This document shows positions 7,493 to 16,114 of a stretch of 64,000 nucleotides of DNA, one piece after another. The notes under the pieces are model-generated. The model searched no databases. It saw nothing but the letters and a program-made list of their open reading frames with translations, and was not told the DNA's origin. Location of the stretch: contig DATLED010000084.1 in the NCBI GenBank assembly GCA_035525495.1, forward strand, positions 1 to 64,000. Direction: 5' to 3'. The position numbers and the translations under genes were made by a program. This DNA comes from DATLED01 sp035525495. GTDB lineage: Bacteria; Actinomycetota; Acidimicrobiia; Acidimicrobiales; CADCTF01. Numbering within the stretch: the stretch's first letter is position 1; every line of letters begins with the position of its first letter.

Positions 7493-10198
7493 ATGACCGA
7501 ACAGAGCGCTTCCACGGGGGACAAGGCACGACGGACGGTCGCGATCGTCCCCCACACCCACTGGGACCGGGAGTGGTATTCCCCGTTCCAGACGTTCCGG
7601 CTGCGTCTCGTCGACCTCCTCGATGAGTTCCTCCCCGCTCTCGAGGACGACCTCAGCTACGCCCGCTTCCTCCTCGACGGGCAGATGGCGGTCGTCGACG
7701 ACTACCTCGAGGTCCGCCCCGAGGCCGAGCCTCAGCTGCGCCGCCTCGGCGCCACCGGGAGGCTCGCCATGGGCCCTTGGTACACGCTGCCCGACGAGTT
7801 CCTCGTCAGCGGCGAGACCCACATACGCAATCTCCAGCTCGGCCTCGAGCGAGCGGCCGCCTTCGGCGGCGCCATGGACATCGGCTACCTGCCCGACATG
7901 TTCGGTCACATCGCGCAGATGCCTCAGCTCCTCAGCCAGTTCGGCTTCGGCCACACCATCGTGTGGCGGGGTGTGCCCAACGCCGTGGACAAGCTCGCCT
8001 TCCGGTGGTCCGCCCCGGACGGCACGACGATCCGCGCCCAGTACCTCGCGAGAGGCGGCTACGGCAACGGCGCCGCCATCCCCGACGATGCGAAGGCGCT
8101 CGTCCGCCGGGTCCAGGCGCACGAGCACGAGCTCGGCGACATGCTGATCGAGGGCAGCGGGATCCTCTTCATGAACGGCACCGACCACCAGGTGCCGCAA
8201 CCGTGGCTCGGACGCATCGTCGCCGAGGCCAACGACCTGCAGGACGACTACTCCTTCGTCGTCACATCGCTGGCCGAGTTCCTCACCGGGCCGGCCGCTA
8301 CGCCCGTCGACGACGCGCGGCTCGCCGGGTGGACAGGCGAGCTGCGCAGCGGCGCGCGCGCCAACCTCCTCATGGGCGTCGGGTCCAACCGCGTCGACAC
8401 CAAGCAGCTGGCGGCCCGCGCCGAGCGGGCACTCGAGCAGCTCGCCGAACCGCTCGCCGCCCTCTTCCTCCCACCGACGAAGTGGCCGGCCTCGCTCCTC
8501 GCGATCGCCTGGCGGGAGGTGGTCCGCAACGCTGCTCACGACTCCATCTGCGCGTGCTCCCACGACGAGGTCGTCGAGGCCGTCAACCACCGGTACAACG
8601 AAGCCCGTCAGATCGCAGAGGGACTGGCCGACCGCGCCGTCAAGTCGCTCGGAGCGTCCTTGCGCGAAGGCGGCCCCGTCGCCGTCAACCCGAGCGCTCG
8701 AACCCGCAGCGGGGTCGTCGAGATCGTGATCGGCGACGACGCTCCCGTCCCCGGCGCGCAGGTCCTCCGGAGCCGACCAGGCGGCGCGGCCGGGCGCCGC
8801 CGCATGCGGCCCTCCGACGTCGCCTCGCTGCTGGGGCAGATCCGCGGCCAGCGCTTCAGTGACAACTTCTTCGTCACCGACCTCACCGTCGACGAGGGCG
8901 CACCCGGTGACGACGTCGAGATCACCATGCACCTCGACACCAAGCCGGCGCCCGACAGCACCGTCGAGGAGACCCGACGCGAGCTGTACGCCCGCTTGGG
9001 CGCCGCGCCGTCCGACTGGTTCACCGTCCGCATGGTGCGTCCGCCGATGCAACGCCTCCTCGCCCGGATCGAGGACGTCCCCGGTTACGGCTGGAAGCGT
9101 TGGACGACGGCTGCCGTCAGCTCCATCGAACCCGTCACGGTCTCCGACGACGGCCTCACCATCGACAACAAGCGGAGTCGCGTCGTCATCGACGCCGGCG
9201 ACGGCACGTTCACCCTTGACGGCGTCGAGGGACTCGGACGCCTCGTCGATGACGGCGAGGCCGGCGACACCTACAACTACTGCCCACCGGACCAGGACCG
9301 GACCGTCGATGCGCCCGACGCCGGATCCGTGCGCGTCACGGTCGTCGAACGCGGTCCGGTCCGTGCCATCGTCTCGATCGAGCGCGACTACACGTGGCCG
9401 CACCACCTCGACGACACCACGGGCGCCCGCGTCGGCAAGACGACCGTCGCCGTCACGACGCTGCTCGAGCTCCACGCCGGCGAGTCGCTCGTCCGCCTCA
9501 CGACGAGCTTCGACAACACCGCACGTGATCACCGACTCCGCCTCTGGTTCCCGCTGGGCGCCGCCGTGACCACCAGCCGCGCCGAGTGCGCGTTCGCCGT
9601 GGTCGACCGCGGCCTCGAGGCCGAGGGAGGGCCGAGCGAGACGCCGCTACCGACCTACCCGTCACGTCGCTTCGTCCAGGCAGGGGAGCTGACGGTCGTG
9701 CACGAAGGGCTCCTCGAGTACGAGCTCGTCGACGACGGACGCGCGCTCGCCCTCACCCTGCTTCGGGCGAACGGATGGCTGTCCCGGGGTCCGATGCCGA
9801 CACGCCCCGAGCCCGCCGGCCCCGTCAACCCGTTGGAGGGACCACAGCTCCAGCGGCGTCTCGACGTGCGATGCGCGGTGCAGGTCGGTGCCGCCGATCC
9901 GTACGCACTCGTCGACGACGCCTTCCTCCCGCTGCCGGTCATCGCCGCGCCCGGCGGAGGCGACCGCGATGACGACGGGCAGGAGCTCACCGTCGAGGGC
10001 GCTCAGGTCTCGGCGCTGCGTCGTGCCCCCGGTGGGCTCGAGGTCCGAGTGTTCAACCCCTCCTCCGTGCCGACGGAGGTTCGCATGACGGCCCGTCGGG
10101 GGTGGCTCGTCGATCTGCGGGGCCGTCCGCTCGAGCCGTTCGAGGGCAGCTTCCCGCTGGCGCCATGGCGCATTGCCACCGTGCGCCTCGACGACTGA
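7493..10198 (+). CDS. Alpha-mannosidase, glycoside hydrolase family 38
   Basis: A 901-residue protein beginning at ATG 7493 with GGAAGGA upstream; the open frame extends back to 7229, but that part is an unrelated integrase remnant. GH38 hallmarks are PHTHWDREW (residues 20-28, Zn ligands), FLLDGQ (about 60), MGPWYTLPDEFLVSGE (about 93-108) and YLPDMFGH (132-139), which holds the nucleophile Asp. AAHDSICACSHDEV carries a further conserved His/Asp block. The C-terminal beta domains follow (LRLWFPLGAAV and others). It should hydrolyse alpha-mannosides as a Zn enzyme in the cytoplasm, since no signal peptide is seen. It may recycle mannosyl glycans. It converges on the receiver gene with only 9 bases between stops. 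Confidence 0.93.
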   Translation: MTEQSASTGDKARRTVAIVPHTHWDREWYSPFQTFRLRLVDLLDEFLPALEDDLSYARFLLDGQMAVVDDYLEVRPEAEPQLRRLGATGRLAMGPWYTLPDEFLVSGETHIRNLQLGLERAAAFGGAMDIGYLPDMFGHIAQMPQLLSQFGFGHTIVWRGVPNAVDKLAFRWSAPDGTTIRAQYLARGGYGNGAAIPDDAKALVRRVQAHEHELGDMLIEGSGILFMNGTDHQVPQPWLGRIVAEANDLQDDYSFVVTSLAEFLTGPAATPVDDARLAGWTGELRSGARANLLMGVGSNRVDTKQLAARAERALEQLAEPLAALFLPPTKWPASLLAIAWREVVRNAAHDSICACSHDEVVEAVNHRYNEARQIAEGLADRAVKSLGASLREGGPVAVNPSARTRSGVVEIVIGDDAPVPGAQVLRSRPGGAAGRRRMRPSDVASLLGQIRGQRFSDNFFVTDLTVDEGAPGDDVEITMHLDTKPAPDSTVEETRRELYARLGAAPSDWFTVRMVRPPMQRLLARIEDVPGYGWKRWTTAAVSSIEPVTVSDDGLTIDNKRSRVVIDAGDGTFTLDGVEGLGRLVDDGEAGDTYNYCPPDQDRTVDAPDAGSVRVTVVERGPVRAIVSIERDYTWPHHLDDTTGARVGKTTVAVTTLLELHAGESLVRLTTSFDNTARDHRLRLWFPLGAAVTTSRAECAFAVVDRGLEAEGGPSETPLPTYPSRRFVQAGELTVVHEGLLEYELVDDGRALALTLLRANGWLSRGPMPTRPEPAGPVNPLEGPQLQRRLDVRCAVQVGAADPYALVDDAFLPLPVIAAPGGGDRDDDGQELTVEGAQVSALRRAPGGLEVRVFNPSSVPTEVRMTARRGWLVDLRGRPLEPFEGSFPLAPWRIATVRLDD

Positions 10199-10207
10199 AG
10201 CACGTCG

Positions 10208-10819
10208 CTAGAGCGCCATGCCGGCGATGGTGGCGATCACCCAGGCCGCCGCCGCCAACAACGGCAGGACGACGAGGACCAGCACCGCGATCATCACGCG
10301 ACTGCGCGCGCCCGACCTCCACCACGGACCCTTGCCCCGTCCCTCGCCATCCGCCTCGAGGAGCGACGTCATCTGCTCGCCGAAGTCGTCCTTGTCGACG
10401 ATGGGAGCCTTGTCCGGAAGGAGACGGAAGATCGTCCCCACGAGCCGGTCGAAGGGATCGAGCTTGCCGATGACGGCGTGGGCGCCAACCCGCTCGGCGG
10501 CGTCGCGCGTGGCGGTGCCGATGTCGCCCGTGAAGATGATGACCATCGTCGACGGGGCCGCCGCGAGGATGTCCCGCACGACGTCGGTGCCCGGACCCGA
10601 CGGCAGCGTTGCATCCAGGACGAGGACGTCGGGTTTGTGCCGCGCGCACAGCGCGACGGCCTCGGGCCCGTCACCACCGACGCCCACGACCGCGAACTGC
10701 CCGTGTCTTTCCAAACGGAGCTGCAGCCGGTCCCTGATGTCGGGTTCATCGTCGACGATCACGGCGCGCACCAGCGGAGCCGACGGCATGCTCCCAACCT
10801 TCCCTTCGCTTTCCGCCAT
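10208..10819 (-). CDS. Membrane-tethered response-regulator receiver protein
   Basis: A 203-residue protein with a CheY-like receiver domain at 16-135. It has the acidic pair D23/D24 (IVDDEPDIR), phospho-acceptor D69 (VLVLDATLP), T97 (IIFTGD) and K119 (VIGKLDPF), so the phosphorylation site is complete. No DNA-binding output domain follows. Instead a charged linker (EADGEGRGKG) leads to one hydrophobic helix at about 175-200 (VMIAVLVLVVLPLLAAAAWV), likely a membrane anchor with the receiver in the cytoplasm. ATG 10819 shares its A with the TGA stop of the upstream cyclase (TGATG), which implies translational coupling. A stand-alone anchored receiver is unusual. It probably regulates, or is regulated with, the cyclase. 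Confidence 0.85.
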   Translation of the reverse strand: MAESEGKVGSMPSAPLVRAVIVDDEPDIRDRLQLRLERHGQFAVVGVGGDGPEAVALCARHKPDVLVLDATLPSGPGTDVVRDILAAAPSTMVIIFTGDIGTATRDAAERVGAHAVIGKLDPFDRLVGTIFRLLPDKAPIVDKDDFGEQMTSLLEADGEGRGKGPWWRSGARSRVMIAVLVLVVLPLLAAAAWVIATIAGMAL

Positions 10820-11871
10820 CAACCGAGTGACGGGTGGCCGTGGCGCGCCCTCCAGAGGCGCACGCGACCGATGTCCTTCAGGGACCGTACCCGCAGCGGG
10901 TGGAAGATGTAGCGAGGATCGTCCCGGGTGGCGACGTGCACGGCCTCGGACACGACGACCGCGCCCGGGATGGCGATGTTGACGATGCGGCTGGCGAGGT
11001 TCACCACCGGCCCGTAGTAGTCGCCCTCCAGCGCCAGCACCTCGCCGTACGCCAACCCCACCCGGACGTCGGAGAGGATGTCGTCGTCGGCGTACGCCTC
11101 GGCGAGTGCGAGCGCCGTCTCGAGGGCCGGCCCGACGCCGTCGACGACGAACATGACCTCGTCGCCGATCATCTTCGCCACCCGTCCTCCATGACCGGTG
11201 ACCGAGTCGAACGCGAGGGCCTCGAAGCGTCCGACCACCGCCGCCAGCTCACGATCGGAGATCTGCTGGCTCATGGCGGTGAACCCGACGAGGTCCGCGA
11301 ACCCGACAGCAAGTGGCACCGTCGGGGCGCCGCGCGTGCCCGTGGACATCAGCCGACGCCTCGTCGCCGCCTGCAGGTGGCGGCGCCACACGTAGTCGAG
11401 GAGCCGCCCCTGCGTCTCGAGGGTCGCGTCGGCAGCCATGGCGAAGAGATCGGCCTCGGGGCCGTCCGGCGCGCCGGCCGTGCGCTGCTCGCGGGAGCCC
11501 AGCATCGCCTCGGCGATGCGGGCCTGCGACGACCCGATGACGCGCGTCAGCTGGATGGCGACCTCGACACTCGTGAGACCGAGCGCGAGCATGGCCTGGA
11601 CGGTCGACAGCGCGTCGGCGTCGACGTCGTTGAAGACCCGCTCGTCGTCCGGGACGTCGGGGAACCCCATCGCCCGCCAGAATCGCTTCGAGAGATCGCG
11701 CTCCATGCCGACCTTGGCGGCGAGCTCCCCCGCTGTGTACTTTCCGTCGCCCGGGAGAGCGGCGGCGGCAACCGCCAGCAGGCCGACGAGACCGGCATCG
11801 CGCGCCCGCCGGATCTCGTCGTCCGGAACACCCCACGCTCGCAGGCGGGCGTCGGCCTCGGCTCGCAGCAA
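10819..11871 (-). CDS. Class III adenylate/guanylate cyclase with N-terminal regulatory domain
   Basis: 350 residues. The first 180 are helical and resemble the N-terminal autoinhibitory domain of mycobacterial Rv1264-type cyclases. The catalytic domain spans about 185-345: D193 in FADLVGFT and D237 in MIGDEVMF bind metal, K233 is in the substrate-lysine region, and N291 and R295 in VVNLASR are the transition-state pair. All key residues are present, so it should be active, giving cAMP (or cGMP; the specificity pair is not decisive here). The listed start is TTG 11871. An in-frame CTG at 11886 overlaps the TGA of the upstream gene (CTGA) and would add LSDEE, typical for the family. It is third in the gpsA operon. 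Confidence 0.9.
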   Translation of the reverse strand: MLRAEADARLRAWGVPDDEIRRARDAGLVGLLAVAAAALPGDGKYTAGELAAKVGMERDLSKRFWRAMGFPDVPDDERVFNDVDADALSTVQAMLALGLTSVEVAIQLTRVIGSSQARIAEAMLGSREQRTAGAPDGPEADLFAMAADATLETQGRLLDYVWRRHLQAATRRRLMSTGTRGAPTVPLAVGFADLVGFTAMSQQISDRELAAVVGRFEALAFDSVTGHGGRVAKMIGDEVMFVVDGVGPALETALALAEAYADDDILSDVRVGLAYGEVLALEGDYYGPVVNLASRIVNIAIPGAVVVSEAVHVATRDDPRYIFHPLRVRSLKDIGRVRLWRARHGHPSLG

Positions 11872-11882
11872 CTCCTCGTCGC

Positions 11883-13664
11883 TCAGTTGAACGACCCCTC
11901 AACGACCACCGGGGCCGCAGGCGCCGCCAGCAGGGCCTCGCCTCTCGGGTCCGTCGTCGACCACGACGGGTCGAGGCCGGGAGCGGTGATCCGAACGGGC
12001 CCGCCGCCGACTCGGACGTCTCGGGTCTCTCGCTCCCACAGCAGGGCGGGCCGATCTCCGTGCCAACGCAACGCGAACGAGATCGTCCCGTGGTGCGTGG
12101 GCGCGTCGTGGACCTCAAGGTTCTGGCCCGTCCACCCGTCCGGAAGCATTGAGCAGAGCGCCAGGCCGCCGTCGACGGTCTCGCGCACGAGCAGGTGCCG
12201 GACGAAGGAGAGGAACGCGGCCGTCACGCGCGCGTCATGCCCCACGCCGGACGAACCGGCGCCGAGGACGGGGTGGACCGCGGAGGGCCAAGTGAACGTC
12301 GCCGAGGCGACGTCGAGGAGCCACGTCAACCGTTCGAGGCACGCCCGATCACCTGCTCGGAGCTCGACACCGGCCAGCTCCATCGTCCGCGCAGGGTCGA
12401 ACCCGGTGTGGCCGAAGTCGTCGACGCTCGCCGGGCCGTTCGCCGGTTCGAGTGCCGGCTCGGCGCGGACCGCGCTTGGTCGGTCGGCGGCCCACCGAGC
12501 GCATTGATCGGCGACCGGGTCGATGCCCAGCGCGCGCAGGAGCGTGGCGGCATCGCCGAGCGATCGCCGCGCCGACACGTCGTCGGGCGGGGCCGTTCGC
12601 TCGATGCGGGTCGCCGCCCTGGCGACCGCGTCGGGGTCAACGGCTTCGAGCGAGCCCGAGAGTCGCCAGTGCTCGGCCAACGCCGACACGTCGTCGGATG
12701 ATTTCAGGACCTCGGCCACCTCGGCATGAAAGCCATAGTGGTCCAGCGCCTGCATCGCACCGTGCTCGCCGCGGAAGAGGAGGATCGCGCGGCGGTTGGC
12801 CTCGACGGCCAAGGCCAGGCGTCCCTCCGGCAGCACCATCCGCAATCCGCGGTTCGCCGTCTGCGCCTGCCAAGACCGAACGACGGCATCGCTCTCGGGG
12901 ACGTCATCGTCGGATCGGGCTCTGTCGGCCAGCGGGACGGCGACGCGCAGCGTCTGGCGATGGGCGAGCGGGAACAGGAACGTCGCCGTGGCGCGGCCGT
13001 CGTCGCAACGGACGTCCCCGTCGAGCTCGCCGACGAGCTGCTCGGACGTAACGAGGTGCACCGCGTCGCCGCGGCGGAACGTCGATGCAGCCATCCGCGA
13101 CGGACGCTTCGTGACGAGCAGCGCGGGACGACCGTCGACCGTGACCGTCCGATCGTGCAGTCCGATGCGGCGGACGTCCGCCGGGCCGAGCGCGTTGAAC
13201 GGACGGATCGCCATCCCGACGGCAATCGGCGTCGGCGTCGAGTTCGTGACCTCCATCACCGCCAGATCGCCGGGCACCCCGTAGACCCGCTGCACGGCGT
13301 CGCCACCGGGAATCCGCATCGTCGTCTCCACGACCGGCGTGCCGTCGACGAGCTGTTGGCGCACGGCGTTGTCACGCGAAGGGAAGTGCCACCGGTCCTC
13401 CGCACCGATCCACCAGTCGAGCGACCAACCGTCAGGCCGCGGTGTGAGGAGCCCGCGCGGATCGACGGTGGCAGTCGCCGCCGAGGCCATCGTGCCGACG
13501 GTCGTCCAGTTGCGCAGCGTGACGTTGGCCGGGGTCGCGAGGTCGACGAGCGGCACGAACGACGGCGAGCGCGGATCGAGCTGGCGCTCGAGCCAATAGG
13601 GCTTGATCCACTCGGCGCCGAGCGCGACCAGCGGTGGCGGCGGCAACGATCGGTGGCGCCTCAC
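11883..13664 (-). CDS. Glycosidase-like (alpha/alpha)6-barrel protein, unassigned family
   Basis: 593 residues starting at GTG 13664, whose GTGA overlaps the gpsA stop. The N-terminal half is beta-rich (FNALGPADVRRIGL, GDLAVMEVTNSTPTPIAVGM), like the super-sandwich domain of glycogen-debranching, GH15 and GH63-type enzymes. The C-terminal half is helical with FTWPSAVHPVLGAGSSGVGH, FVRHLLVRE and LPDGWTGQNLEVHDAPTHHG, consistent with a barrel and an active-site cleft. No canonical catalytic Glu pair was identified with confidence, so activity is inferred only from fold-like features. No signal peptide is seen. It is co-transcribed with gpsA upstream and the cyclase downstream, and the long mannosidase lies nearby. 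Confidence 0.6.
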   Translation of the reverse strand: MRRHRSLPPPPLVALGAEWIKPYWLERQLDPRSPSFVPLVDLATPANVTLRNWTTVGTMASAATATVDPRGLLTPRPDGWSLDWWIGAEDRWHFPSRDNAVRQQLVDGTPVVETTMRIPGGDAVQRVYGVPGDLAVMEVTNSTPTPIAVGMAIRPFNALGPADVRRIGLHDRTVTVDGRPALLVTKRPSRMAASTFRRGDAVHLVTSEQLVGELDGDVRCDDGRATATFLFPLAHRQTLRVAVPLADRARSDDDVPESDAVVRSWQAQTANRGLRMVLPEGRLALAVEANRRAILLFRGEHGAMQALDHYGFHAEVAEVLKSSDDVSALAEHWRLSGSLEAVDPDAVARAATRIERTAPPDDVSARRSLGDAATLLRALGIDPVADQCARWAADRPSAVRAEPALEPANGPASVDDFGHTGFDPARTMELAGVELRAGDRACLERLTWLLDVASATFTWPSAVHPVLGAGSSGVGHDARVTAAFLSFVRHLLVRETVDGGLALCSMLPDGWTGQNLEVHDAPTHHGTISFALRWHGDRPALLWERETRDVRVGGGPVRITAPGLDPSWSTTDPRGEALLAAPAAPVVVEGSFN

Positions 13665-14668
13665 GACTCGGCGATGCCGTGCAGCTCGGGCTTGGCCTCG
13701 CGTCCCATGAGGGACGGGATGACGTCGGCCGCCCGCTTGCCCTCGTAGAGAACGGCGACGACCTGCTCGGCGATCGGCATCTCGACACCGTGGGCCGCGG
13801 CCAGATCGACGACCGCCCTCGACGTCTTGACGCCCTCGGCGACCATGTTCATGGCGGCCGTGATCTCCTCGATCGTCTTGCCCTTGCCGAGCTCCTCGCC
13901 GACGTGGCGGTTGCGGCTCTGCCTGCTGATGCAGGTGGCCACGAGGTCGCCCATGCCGGCGAGGCCGCTGAACGTCAACGGCTGGCCGCCGAGAGCCACG
14001 CCGAGGCGGGTGAGCTCGGCGAGGCCACGGGTGATGAGCGCGGCGCGGGTGTTGTCGCCGAACCCCATCCCATCCGCCATCCCCGAGGCGATGGCCATCA
14101 CGTTCTTGAGGGCGCCGGCAACCTCGCAGCCGACGACGTCGGGGTTCGTGTAGACGCGGAACGCGTTGGTGCTGAACAGCCGCTGCAGGTCGACGCAGAT
14201 GCTGGAGTCGGCGAGGGCGACGACGCTGGCCGCGGGGAAGCCCGCGAGGATCTCCTTGGCGAGGTTTGGGCCGGTGAGGACACCGGCGGGGCGGCCAGGG
14301 ACGAGCTCCGCGATGACCTCCGTCATCCGTTTGAGCGATCCCTGCTCGACACCCTTGGTGAGGCTGACGACAGGGACGGTGGCGCCGACGTAGGGCGCGG
14401 CTTCGGCAAGGACCTCCCTGAAGCCGTGCGAGGGCACGCCCATGACGACGACCTCGGCGTCGGTCACGGCCTCCTCGAGGCTGCTCGTGCCGTGGAGCTC
14501 ATCGGGCAGCGCCACGTCGGCGAGGTACGCCGGGTTGCGGTGGTCGCGCTCGATCTGGTCGGCGAGCTCCTGTCGGCGCGCCCAGAGCCAGGTGGGCGCT
14601 TTGGCGGCGGCGATCGAGGCGACGGCGGTGCCCCACGAGCCAGCACCGATCACCGCCACCTTGGTCAT
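13661..14668 (-). CDS. gpsA: NAD(P)H-dependent glycerol-3-phosphate dehydrogenase
   Basis: 335 residues from ATG 14668; the frame is open further upstream but the Rossmann motif begins at once (MTKVAVIGAGSWGTA). Other family blocks are VVMGVPSHGFREVL, SLTKGVE, GPNLAKEI, CEVAGALKNVMAIASGMADG (with the catalytic Lys), TRGLAELTRLGVALG and FSGLAGMGDLVATC. Length and order are normal. It reduces dihydroxyacetone phosphate to sn-glycerol 3-phosphate for phospholipid synthesis. It heads a four-gene minus-strand operon with overlapping ends and is divergent from cofC, with only 42 bases between the starts. GpsA near CofC and HU recalls a common actinobacterial neighbourhood. Confidence 0.96.
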   Translation of the reverse strand: MTKVAVIGAGSWGTAVASIAAAKAPTWLWARRQELADQIERDHRNPAYLADVALPDELHGTSSLEEAVTDAEVVVMGVPSHGFREVLAEAAPYVGATVPVVSLTKGVEQGSLKRMTEVIAELVPGRPAGVLTGPNLAKEILAGFPAASVVALADSSICVDLQRLFSTNAFRVYTNPDVVGCEVAGALKNVMAIASGMADGMGFGDNTRAALITRGLAELTRLGVALGGQPLTFSGLAGMGDLVATCISRQSRNRHVGEELGKGKTIEEITAAMNMVAEGVKTSRAVVDLAAAHGVEMPIAEQVVAVLYEGKRAADVIPSLMGREAKPELHGIAES

Positions 14669-14710
14669 GCGGCTCACGATAGTGACAGCGACCACTCGTA
14701 GACTCCGGCG

Positions 14711-15286
14711 GTGACTCGTGCAGCGGTGCTCGTGCCGGTGAAGGCGTTCGCGGCCGCCAAGGTTCGGCTCGCGCCCGCGCTCTCCGCCGGCGAGCGCGCG
14801 GCGTTGGCACGGACCATGGCCGAGCGGGTGGTGGCCGCCGCCGCGCCGATGCCCGTCTTCGTCGCATGCGATGACGACGGCGTTGCCGACTGGGCGCGTG
14901 GAGTCGGAGCCGACGTGGAGTGGACGCCCGGACTCGGATTGAACGGAGCCGTGCAGCAAGGACTGGCGTCGTTGGTCGCCGAGGGCTTCGATCTCGTCGT
15001 CGTCGCTCACGCGGACCTGCCGCACGCATCGGGCCTGATGCGCGTCGCGCGGTTCGACGGCAGGGTGACGATCGTGCCGGATCGACACGACGACGGGACG
15101 AACGTGATCGTCGTACCGGCGTGGGTGGCAGCTGCTGGATTCACGTTCGCGTATGGCGTGGGCTCGTTCCGGCGCCACATCGCGGAGGCCGAGCGCATCG
15201 GTTCGTCGGTGCACGTCGAGCGGCTGCCGGAGCTGCAGTGGGACGTGGATACGCCCGACGACCTCCCGGCGCGTCTCGCCAACTGA
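14711..15286 (+). CDS. cofC: 2-phospho-L-lactate (phosphoenolpyruvate) guanylyltransferase
   Basis: 191 residues from GTG 14711. The nucleotidyltransferase fold starts with VLVPVKAFAAAKVRLAPALS, the CofC/FbiD version of the KxFxxAKxRL motif. Then come MPVFVACDDDGVADWAR, LNGAVQQGL and VVVAHADLPHA (metal/sugar-type Asp). The block DGTNVIVVP followed by FAYGVGSFRRHIAEA is diagnostic of CofC. It makes the guanylylated three-carbon precursor used in coenzyme F420 biosynthesis. The three LLM oxidoreductases in this window are possible F420 users. It overlaps almost directly with the PIG-L gene downstream (one base between stop and ATG). Confidence 0.93.
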   Translation: MTRAAVLVPVKAFAAAKVRLAPALSAGERAALARTMAERVVAAAAPMPVFVACDDDGVADWARGVGADVEWTPGLGLNGAVQQGLASLVAEGFDLVVVAHADLPHASGLMRVARFDGRVTIVPDRHDDGTNVIVVPAWVAAAGFTFAYGVGSFRRHIAEAERIGSSVHVERLPELQWDVDTPDDLPARLAN

Positions 15287-15287
15287 G

Positions 15288-16025
15288 ATGGCGGTCACGA
15301 CCGACCTCCCGACGCCGGCGCGAGCGCTCGCCATCGGCGCTCATCCCGACGACATCGAGTTCGGCGCGGGCGCGACCCTGGCCAAGTGGGCGTCGGCGGG
15401 CTGCGAGCTATTCCACCTCGTGTGCACCGACGGCTCGAAGGGGTCGTGGGATCCCGACGAGGACCAGGCGAAGCTCGTGGCGCGGCGACAGGACGAGCAG
15501 CGCGCCGCCTCACGGGCGCTCGGCGGGACCGGCGAGTGCATCTTCCTCGGCTGGCCCGACGGTGAGTTGGCGTCGGGGCTGCGGCAGCAGTGGGAGGTCG
15601 CGTACTGGATCCGCCGGTGCCGGCCCGACGTCGTGCTCGGCCACGATCCATGGAAGCGCTATCGGTTGCACCCTGACCATCGCAACGCGGGTTTCCTGGC
15701 AACCGACGGCATCGTCGCCGCTCGGGATCCGCACTTCTTCCCCGAGCAGAACCTGCCCCACCATCGGCCGTCGGCGTTGCTGCTTTGGGAGGCGGACGAG
15801 CCCGATCACGTCGAAGTCGTGGCGGACGGACGAGCCGCCGAGGCGAAGCTTTCGGCGTTGTTGGCGCATGCCAGCCAGTTCCGCTCCACCATGCACATCG
15901 ACGACGCATCGTCGGACGAGCAGGTGGCTGCCTTTCGCACTCGCATGTTCGATCGGCTCGCCCAACACGGCGCGCTCGCCGGCGTCGACCGAGGTGAAGC
16001 GTTCAAGGTGATGCGAGACCTCTAG
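15288..16025 (+). CDS. PIG-L/LmbE family deacetylase
   Basis: 245 residues from ATG 15288, one base after the cofC stop. The metal-binding motif AIGAHPDDIEFGAG (His, Asp, Asp) is near the N-terminus, and the second His block is RLHPDHRNAG, as in MshB/PIG-L zinc-dependent N-deacetylases. TDGSKGSWDPD is also typical. The family removes acetyl groups from GlcNAc-linked small molecules (mycothiol or bacillithiol synthesis, GPI precursors). The exact substrate here is unknown, and a mycothiol-related role is only one option. A strong hairpin follows the stop. Confidence 0.9.
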   Translation: MAVTTDLPTPARALAIGAHPDDIEFGAGATLAKWASAGCELFHLVCTDGSKGSWDPDEDQAKLVARRQDEQRAASRALGGTGECIFLGWPDGELASGLRQQWEVAYWIRRCRPDVVLGHDPWKRYRLHPDHRNAGFLATDGIVAARDPHFFPEQNLPHHRPSALLLWEADEPDHVEVVADGRAAEAKLSALLAHASQFRSTMHIDDASSDEQVAAFRTRMFDRLAQHGALAGVDRGEAFKVMRDL

Positions 16026-16037
16026 CCCGAGGAAGCG

Positions 16038-16065
16038 GAAGAGGGGGCCCGAAGGCCCCCTCTTC
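16038..16065. terminator. Bidirectional hairpin terminator
   Basis: A perfect 12-bp stem, GAAGAGGGGGCC (16038-16049) pairing with GGCCCCCTCTTC (16054-16065), around a CGAA loop. It lies 13 bases after the PIG-L stop and about 50 bases beyond the convergent basic-tail gene, so it can serve both strands. There is no long T tract, which is common in actinobacterial terminators. Confidence 0.85.
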
Positions 16066-16114
16066 CCTCACTTCCCCAACCGTCGGCCAGGTGGCCCGAC
16101 GGACGAACGACGAG

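Noticed and set aside
7442..9532. 696-codon minus-strand open frame
   Set aside because: Antisense shadow of the GH38 mannosidase; no domain is recognisable.
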